DNA of 64,000 nucleotides, from positions 1 to 64,000 of IMG/VR virus record IMGVR_UViG_3300033141_004448. The stretch is one strand, 5' to 3'. Shown here in pieces: positions 58,806 to 64,000 of the stretch. Numbering within the stretch: the first letter of the stretch is position 1; every line of letters begins with the position of its first letter. Source of the DNA: a virus. Both the position numbers and the translations under genes were made by a program. The notes beneath the pieces are model-generated. The model saw only the letters and a program-made list of their open reading frames with translations. It did not search any database and was not told the origin of the DNA.

Positions 58806-60517
58806 CACTCGAGGAATCAAGTCCATTAGCAACATTATCTCCGCAAGAATTCAAATATATCGTGGACGATCCCGTCCGTTTCGATCTTTTTTTTTACGGC
58901 GTGTGGGATTATTGGTATCAAAAAGGCGTAATACAAGATCTACATGACGCTATAGCGGCAGTATTCGGGAGGCAAACTGGAAAATCAGACATACTAGCAA
59001 GAAGGGAGAATTATAACGGTGCTACTAATCTGGAAGATGATTTAATTTCAATTTTGGTTGCACCGGCACAACGTCAATCCGAAAATTTATACTCACGTTG
59101 TAAGAAATATCTCAATCGTAGCCCGATACTTCTTTCTGAATTAAAGGAAGGTCGGGTTCTAATGAAAGGCATTGAGTTTCTTAACGGATATACAATCGTA
59201 AACATGCCAATCGGTCAAAGTGCCGATAAAGTACGCGGTTTTTCTGTTGATGAACTCGTATTCGAAGAAGCCGCTTTCATACCGGGTGCGGCATACGATG
59301 CACTCACAGATTCACTTCTTTCTACCGCAGGAACTGAAATTCGTATCGGTACGCCAAATGGTAAAGCGAATCCACTTTACTTAGCATTCGAAAATGCATT
59401 TCGAATACACACCATTCCCGAAAGTAGATGGGAAGCATGGGATATTACGAAAGATGACATGATAGTTAAAAAATTTGACAACGTTGATATGGATGATGCA
59501 TGGTCGTGCCACCACTATCCTAGCCACGTAGGCTTGAATGTATATAAGGTATTCAAGGCTTACGCAAAAGAAGTGTGGGATATTGGAATGGAAGATAGAC
59601 GCTTCAAGAAACGTCATCGCGGATGGAGGGTTATCAAAACTGAAAATAAACGGTATATCGGTCAATTGATCACTGACCATTGGGATGTCATCAGTAAATT
59701 TCCGCTCGAAAATGAATTACGCGTGCAATACACGCAAGTGAAAGACTTACTTGATAATGAACTCCATTTTATCGTGGGATTTCCGCAAATCAACGCAAAG
59801 AGATTGAAACGGCAACTTAAGCGACCACGTAATACGGTTGAACGCGAGAACCTAGCATTATTCTCTGATGATGATGGTGTTGTATTTCCATACGAATTTG
59901 TCGTTCGTGCATTCCGCAAAAATATATCGTTATGGACACACCCACGACCAAACCTCGAATATTTTGGTGGCGTGGATATCGCAAAAGGTATTGGTGGCGA
60001 TTATTCAGTCATTACAATTGTTGCATATAATAGGGAAGCAAATAAAATACAGCTCGTGTACCAGTGGAAATCGAATAAACGAAGAATCAAAGAAGTGAAG
60101 CAACGTGTGCTCGACTTACACAAAATATGGAAAATAAATAGGTGGTTCATTGACTCAAACACCATCGGCACGGAAACCGTTGAAGACCTACAGGACATGT
60201 TAGGAACGAATTACATAGATGGTATTGGATTCCAAACTAAAGATAAGGCTGATATGGTAGCTAACATGGAAATGTTACTCGGAGATAATTCAAGCCCGTG
60301 TAATGTTTACATACCAAACGAATTAGAAGAATTAAAACACCAATTTAAATTTTACACGAAAGAATTATCAAAAGACGGTAGTAAACTCAAGTATCACCAT
60401 CCCGATTGGGAAGGTGAACACGATGATGAGCTTGACTCTTTCATGCTTGCATGTTTATGTGCGAAGTCTGCAAAAGTAGTTGATTTTGACGTTTATTTTA
60501 TCGATCCAATATGGTAA
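58802..60517 (+). CDS. Large terminase subunit (ATPase-nuclease)
   Basis: About 571 residues from ATA 58802, behind AAAGGTGAGC; the first ordinary start, GTG 58862, gives 551 residues and loses a SPQEFKYIVDDP helix typical of the family. ATPase: AVFGRQTGKSD (Walker A), SILVAPAQRQSENL, and VFEEAAFIP (Walker B with Glu in place of Asp). Nuclease: FGGVDIAKGIGGDYSVI, RWFIDSNTIG and HDDELDSFMLACL with the three acidic metal ligands. It packages viral DNA at the portal. The plus-strand orientation is opposite to the head genes. Confidence 0.92.
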   Translation: MTLEESSPLATLSPQEFKYIVDDPVRFDLFFYGVWDYWYQKGVIQDLHDAIAAVFGRQTGKSDILARRENYNGATNLEDDLISILVAPAQRQSENLYSRCKKYLNRSPILLSELKEGRVLMKGIEFLNGYTIVNMPIGQSADKVRGFSVDELVFEEAAFIPGAAYDALTDSLLSTAGTEIRIGTPNGKANPLYLAFENAFRIHTIPESRWEAWDITKDDMIVKKFDNVDMDDAWSCHHYPSHVGLNVYKVFKAYAKEVWDIGMEDRRFKKRHRGWRVIKTENKRYIGQLITDHWDVISKFPLENELRVQYTQVKDLLDNELHFIVGFPQINAKRLKRQLKRPRNTVERENLALFSDDDGVVFPYEFVVRAFRKNISLWTHPRPNLEYFGGVDIAKGIGGDYSVITIVAYNREANKIQLVYQWKSNKRRIKEVKQRVLDLHKIWKINRWFIDSNTIGTETVEDLQDMLGTNYIDGIGFQTKDKADMVANMEMLLGDNSSPCNVYIPNELEELKHQFKFYTKELSKDGSKLKYHHPDWEGEHDDELDSFMLACLCAKSAKVVDFDVYFIDPIW

Positions 60518-60572
60518 AATATAAATATGAGTATATGATTATCATACATAATAAAAACTCGAGGTGATAAAA

Positions 60573-61277
60573 ATAAGTGTACTGATAGAATTAGACAGCA
60601 GAGAACCGAGTGAATTTCTTCATCACTTAAAGTCAGTATTTGACAAAAAAGATGTAAAAACACGTAAAAACCTTTTCAAGACCGAAATAAAAGCACTTAA
60701 AGTTGGCGACTTTATTATTAATAATACAATTGGAATTGAACGTAAAGCCGCAAGAGATTTCATTTCTTCTATTTCTGACAAGCGATTATTTCGCCAAATC
60801 GAAGATCTCGTGAAAGCATACGGGCACCAAAATTCGTACTTACTTTTGGAGGGTTCACTCGAAAAAGAAATGCAATGGAGTAAAATATCACCCGAATCAG
60901 TATATGGAGCGTTACGATGGGTAGGTCAGCAATGTCATGTAATTAACGTGTTAAACACGCAACAATCTGCAAGATTTCTCATTAATCTTGCAAAACAAAT
61001 AATGAAAGACGACACGCCACGTTTACCACGAATGGTTATAAATAAACCACGTGAAAATGAAACTGATATAAAACGATGGCAAATAGCATTTCTACAAACA
61101 TTACCGAAAATAGGTGCAACCGTTTCCACGAGCATTCTTAATGAGTATGGTTGCCCGAAAGCATTCTTTGATGATATTACTGACGGAAAAATCCCAAAAT
61201 CCAGAATTAACAATAAAGAAGAAGCAATAAAAATATGGAAATCTATTTTGACAGAAGTCGTGGAGGAAAAATTATGA
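60573..61277 (+). CDS. XPF/ERCC4-family nuclease with helix-hairpin-helix
   Basis: About 234 residues, starting at ATA 60573 behind GAGGTGAT (alternative GTG 60564 lies inside that ribosome site). VLIELDSREPSEFLHHL, LKVGDFIINNTIGIERKAARDF (ERK-x3-D catalytic motif) and ISDKRLFRQIEDL define the XPF/Mus81 nuclease; an (HhH)2-like region (FLQTLPKIGATVSTSILNEYG) closes it. Archaeal XPF cuts branched DNA in repair and fork restart; here it likely resolves replication or packaging intermediates. Confidence 0.9.
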   Translation: MSVLIELDSREPSEFLHHLKSVFDKKDVKTRKNLFKTEIKALKVGDFIINNTIGIERKAARDFISSISDKRLFRQIEDLVKAYGHQNSYLLLEGSLEKEMQWSKISPESVYGALRWVGQQCHVINVLNTQQSARFLINLAKQIMKDDTPRLPRMVINKPRENETDIKRWQIAFLQTLPKIGATVSTSILNEYGCPKAFFDDITDGKIPKSRINNKEEAIKIWKSILTEVVEEKL

Positions 61278-61789
61278 GCATTGTCAGAACATGTGAATAC
61301 TGTAATGAAGAATTTTATACCGAAAGTAAAAATTCAAAGCGAAAATATTGCAGTAGTAAATGCAGAAAAGAAGCACGTAAAAAGAAGTTAAGAGAAGAGA
61401 AAGAACTGGATAGTGAACCAATTCTTGATTTTAAAATGGAAGACATTCCACCAAAAGAACATTTCACGGTAAAAACCGGAAATGAAAAACGTAAAGATAA
61501 ACCGGTATCATTGTTATTTCTATGCAACCAGTGCATTATCAAAAAATATAATCCCATAAAAAAGAAGTTGATCGTGCCAGGACACCAACTACTCGGCACG
61601 TATTACGGCAAATGCCCTTCGTGCGGAAAGGAAGTGCCATTCAATCCAGAAATGTCTGCTAACATGCGTGCATTTGTACGAATACCGCCAAAAGACGAAG
61701 CACCATTAAACGATGACGATATTCGTGCATGTAAAAAAATATACAAACACTATGCTGTTGTATCACGGAATAAGTTGTATGGAAAATGA
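61274..61789 (+). CDS. Zinc-finger protein
   Basis: About 171 residues from ATG 61274, overlapping the nuclease stop. RTCEYCNEEFYTESKNSKRK followed by YCSSKCRKEARKKK is a 'FCS/MYM'-type zinc knuckle with basic tail, and a second ribbon is CNQC...CPSCGKEVPF. Probably nucleic-acid binding. Function unknown. Confidence 0.65.
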   Translation: MSIVRTCEYCNEEFYTESKNSKRKYCSSKCRKEARKKKLREEKELDSEPILDFKMEDIPPKEHFTVKTGNEKRKDKPVSLLFLCNQCIIKKYNPIKKKLIVPGHQLLGTYYGKCPSCGKEVPFNPEMSANMRAFVRIPPKDEAPLNDDDIRACKKIYKHYAVVSRNKLYGK

Positions 61790-62340
61790 AATTAATGAAT
61801 AAACAGGTATTATCAATCGACAATCATGACATACCAAAGCATTGTAGTAGGATCAATCAGATAATTTCGCTTATCACGGAAGCGGATGAAGAAAAGAATA
61901 ACCGCTTCAAAATGGAGTATGAACTACTACGTGAGTCTAACGATGGTTATGTTATAATGATAAATAATCTCCGTTCTGAGATTTCTAAATTAAAAGAAAC
62001 AATAAAATCATTAAAATGGGAAAACAACGAGAAACAAGAGAAAATAACAAGACTTAAGGTAAAATTACAAAAAATAAAAACTACTAAAAATCACAACGAA
62101 AAAGGATTATTAAAGAAGATTTCCGACCTGAATAAAGAAAATGATACAACGCTTTCAGAATTAAGACGAATGGTAAAACGTAATAAAGAATTCTATGATG
62201 AAACTGTAGAACTCAAGAATGCTTTGAGTTCCGAATTTAGCATTGTAAGTTCCACGGTACGTAAAATGCTGATTGACAAGATAACATTTACCGAGTTCAT
62301 GAAAAATAAAATAAAAAATAAAATTAACGAGCTGTTCTAA
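61786..62340 (+). CDS. Long coiled-coil protein
   Basis: 184 residues, nearly all coiled coil (heptads from about residue 45 to 130: LRSEISKLKETIKSLKWENN), charged, no membrane helix. It starts at an ATGA overlap with the previous gene. Possibly a structural or segregation-type protein; no family recognised. Confidence 0.6.
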   Translation: MKLMNKQVLSIDNHDIPKHCSRINQIISLITEADEEKNNRFKMEYELLRESNDGYVIMINNLRSEISKLKETIKSLKWENNEKQEKITRLKVKLQKIKTTKNHNEKGLLKKISDLNKENDTTLSELRRMVKRNKEFYDETVELKNALSSEFSIVSSTVRKMLIDKITFTEFMKNKIKNKINELF

Positions 62341-62825
62341 TGAATGGAAAATACCACTTGTTGATAAACACGATTGGTGGAGTATTTTTGTTTTTGTATT
62401 GTGTATTTGCGTATATTTTATCTATTTTATCACCACTCCTTGACTATATTTTTCCGATATCCAATCAATCGTGGTCAGACACACCTGGTATAATATTTTC
62501 ATTCATTGCTTCATTCGCGTGGTGTGATATAGATCAGCACGTGAGTTGGCTTACCCACAGAAATTGGTTTACACACTCCATACTTATTTCCATACCGCTT
62601 TTATTCATACCATTATGGTGGTGGCAATTCACGGCAGGCGTGTTTACTTTCTTCGTGGGCTTACACTTAGTTTGCGACTGCATAAAAGATCCGAAGAAGC
62701 AGAAAGGGTACTGGAACGTGGCAATAACAAAGAAAAAACGGATGAATAGGTGGCAATCTTTATTATGGCTAGAAATAAATGGATGGGTAGGAATTATACT
62801 AGGATTGATGGTGATGTTAATATGA
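62340..62825 (+). CDS. YdjM/DUF457-like membrane metal-dependent hydrolase
   Basis: 161 residues with about four membrane helices. SFAWCDIDQHVSWLTHRNWFTHS contains the D-x-D-H and HR-x-x-THS metal ligands of the family (PF04307), and GLHLVCDCI supplies the third site. Members are membrane hydrolases of uncertain substrate, in bacteria linked to LexA control and in archaea to lipid metabolism. In this virus it may act on lipid-linked substrates, perhaps glycolipids; that is inference. Confidence 0.8.
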   Translation: MNGKYHLLINTIGGVFLFLYCVFAYILSILSPLLDYIFPISNQSWSDTPGIIFSFIASFAWCDIDQHVSWLTHRNWFTHSILISIPLLFIPLWWWQFTAGVFTFFVGLHLVCDCIKDPKKQKGYWNVAITKKKRMNRWQSLLWLEINGWVGIILGLMVMLI

Positions 62826-62911
62826 TTTTTTTAGTGGAATTCAGAAATTAAAAATGAAAGAATTATGGGATAACGAAGAAGATAATATATGAGAAGGAGA
62901 ATGTTATTATT

Positions 62912-63115
62912 ATGAAAGAAAAAAAATATAAAATACATCACGATAAAACGCGGAAATTACAAAAAAGAGAAGTTGGCGAAATAAAAATAAGTGATGGAAA
63001 AGTAGAATATGAAAAAATGATTAAACGACTACAAAAGATAGGTCATTTTGATGAAAATGAAAATCTTACAGAGAAGGGCAAACAATATGTATTAAAAATT
63101 CTAAAAGAAAGATGA
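62912..63115 (+). CDS. Small basic helical protein
   Basis: 67 residues, lysine-rich, behind GAGAAGGAGAATG. The C-terminal half (YEKMIKRLQKIGHFDENENLTEKGKQYVLKIL) looks like a wHTH-type or 'helix-turn with wing' end. Weak prediction of a DNA-binding role. Confidence 0.5.
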   Translation: MKEKKYKIHHDKTRKLQKREVGEIKISDGKVEYEKMIKRLQKIGHFDENENLTEKGKQYVLKILKER

Positions 63116-63124
63116 GGTGATCGA

Positions 63125-63322
63125 ATGGAAGAAGCAGTAAAACGAGTAAAATGTCCATTATGCAAAAATGAATACTTTAGCAAACGTAAAGTAGGAACTA
63201 TTTTAAATTTAATATATAATCATAATGATCCCGAGTTATTTGATGTTAAATTTATATGGACTTGCGAAAAATGTAAAAGGGAATGGTTATTAGAAGAAAT
63301 CGCAATAGTAGATAAAAAATAA
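63125..63322 (+). CDS. Zinc-ribbon small protein
   Basis: 65 residues: VKCPLCKNEYFSKRKVG and WTCEKCKREWLLEE, two CxxC knuckles in a simple zinc ribbon. ATG behind GAGGTGATCGA. It resembles the other zinc mini-proteins near the glycan genes. Confidence 0.68.
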   Translation: MEEAVKRVKCPLCKNEYFSKRKVGTILNLIYNHNDPELFDVKFIWTCEKCKREWLLEEIAIVDKK

Positions 63323-63339
63323 AATAAAGCGTGAAGAAT

Positions 63340-63708
63340 ATGGTCGTAACAGAGAAAGCAACAATTTCGGCTGAAGAGTGGCGAAAACAGATAAACTATA
63401 AACGCACGGACGGGTGGCGTGTTATAGCTGAACGTGGTAATGGTAACGTTGCAATTGAGAAAGACACGCGAACGCGTGATGACAACACCTCAATGACAAT
63501 GCGTGATCGACACGACAAATATCGAAGGAAAGTAAAAGTCGAAAAGGATTATACTTACCTTCACAAGCACGCAATACCAAAATCATTGACCTCCTCAGAC
63601 TATGATGATATTTACAAAACTGGTCGCGATAGAAGAAAACAATATTACCCACGATTTGAAGAAGAGAAAGAAGGGAGTGGATTTACCCGTGATGGAAGCT
63701 ACGATTAA
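63340..63708 (+). CDS. Hypothetical charged protein
   Basis: About 122 residues from ATG 63340 (GTG 63331 possible). Very rich in Arg, Lys and Asp (TRDDNTSMTMRDRHDKYRRK), so likely disordered or nucleic-acid binding. No family recognised. It overlaps the next gene start. Confidence 0.55.
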   Translation: MVVTEKATISAEEWRKQINYKRTDGWRVIAERGNGNVAIEKDTRTRDDNTSMTMRDRHDKYRRKVKVEKDYTYLHKHAIPKSLTSSDYDDIYKTGRDRRKQYYPRFEEEKEGSGFTRDGSYD

Positions 63709-64000
63709 TTCGTATTTTACTTCAGAAATGGAAATTGAACGTTTCACAATGCCGTTTTTTCATTCCATTTTACCGCGTTACGTTTCTCCACATTATTGTA
63801 AGAATTGTATGCTATCACAAGAAACGTCCAATTCCACTGAAATGGTATTAGAACACGAGTTAGAAAATCGTGGTACGGATTTCGGATTTTCACCCTCGAG
63901 AATTGGTGCGGAATCGGTAACGATCTTCCTAAATTCCGCAGAGCAGAGAGAAGATAGCACGAAAAATTCAATCTTGAACGCAAAAATTCAATTCTCTAAG
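63692..64000 (+). CDS. Partial hypothetical protein (runs off right edge)
   Basis: ATG 63692, about ten bases behind GGAGTGG, opens a frame of 103 codons that continues past the window edge without a stop. The first half has a YCKNC pair. No domain recognised. The competing opposite-strand frame here lacks a ribosome site and neighbours on its strand. Confidence 0.55.
   Translation, partial: MEATINSYFTSEMEIERFTMPFFHSILPRYVSPHYCKNCMLSQETSNSTEMVLEHELENRGTDFGFSPSRIGAESVTIFLNSAEQREDSTKNSILNAKIQFSK

Noticed and set aside
63744-63983. Minus-strand frame at the right edge
   Set aside because: The plus strand carries an open, ribosome-site-led frame coupled to its neighbour; the minus frame has no such support.
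1-64000. Integrated provirus or bacterial host
   Set aside because: No integrase, attachment repeat or cellular housekeeping gene is seen; replication genes, promoters and ribosome sites point to a free archaeal-type virus, though the host cannot be named.
1-64000. tRNA genes
   Set aside because: No cloverleaf with TTC-type loop and matching acceptor arms was found by eye on either strand; a covariance search would be decisive.

Overview
This AT-rich window looks like a large piece of the genome of a contractile-tailed (myovirus-type) virus of an archaeon, class Caudoviricetes. The virus assignment rests on a full head, tail and packaging gene set: HK97-type capsid protein, portal, protease, large terminase, tail sheath, tail tube, gp25, gpJ and a hub-spike protein. 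The archaeal assignment is inference from several signs. The replication genes are archaeal in type (family-B polymerase, PriS-like primase, RPA-like OB protein, RadA-like ATPase, XPF/ERCC4 nuclease, Cas4-like nuclease). Ribosome sites are GAGGTGAT-like, and TATA boxes with upstream purine (BRE-like) stretches precede several units. No tRNA, rRNA, CRISPR array, integrase or attachment site was found. Reading frames run off both ends, so the genome is incomplete here.

Layout: (1) 1-19.6 kb, minus strand: a long, tightly overlapping operon of glycan and surface-modification genes. It holds GT-A and GT-B glycosyltransferases, a shortened UDP-sugar dehydrogenase, a FemAB-like acyl/aminoacyl transferase, a B12-radical SAM enzyme and two WbqC-like proteins. 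Among them lie many tiny cysteine-rich proteins, a Cas4-like nuclease, a wHTH regulator and a ThiS/MoaD-like protein. Two LAGLIDADG homing endonuclease genes sit inside it. (2) 19.6-20.0 kb: a divergent control region with a TGACAG array, two palindromes and a TATA box. (3) 20.0-21.3 kb, plus: small ribbon-helix-helix proteins and a PIG-L deacetylase. (4) 21.36-22.98 kb, minus: an inverted nuclease cassette (NucS-like, HNH, a relative of the HNH N-terminus, an AbrB-like protein). (5) 23.1-40 kb, plus: an intein-interrupted glycosyltransferase leading into the whole contractile tail and baseplate module, fibres and holin-like membrane proteins. (6) 40.1-49.1 kb, plus: replication genes and a C5-cytosine methyltransferase. 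(7) 49.1-57.8 kb, minus: head genes from portal down to a beta-helix protein. (8) 57.9-64 kb, plus: terminase, XPF-type nuclease and small genes.

How it works together: after DNA replication by PolB/primase/RPA, the head and tail modules build a myovirion. About a dozen sugar-related genes probably decorate the virion or remodel the host surface glycan. The tail-fibre and beta-helix proteins are candidates for contacting that surface.

Most striking observation: both freestanding LAGLIDADG genes are bordered by a second, diverged copy of one end of the adjacent glycan gene. One is next to the N-terminus of a glycosyltransferase, the other next to the C-terminus of the radical SAM enzyme. This mirror-image arrangement fits a homing cassette that carries a replacement terminus for the gene it invades and pushes the old terminus aside. 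A third LAGLIDADG endonuclease is an intein in another glycosyltransferase, so all three recognised LAGLIDADG elements sit in glycan genes. A second recurrent oddity is that at least four well-conserved proteins appear to start at AUA or AUU codons placed correctly behind a Shine-Dalgarno sequence.
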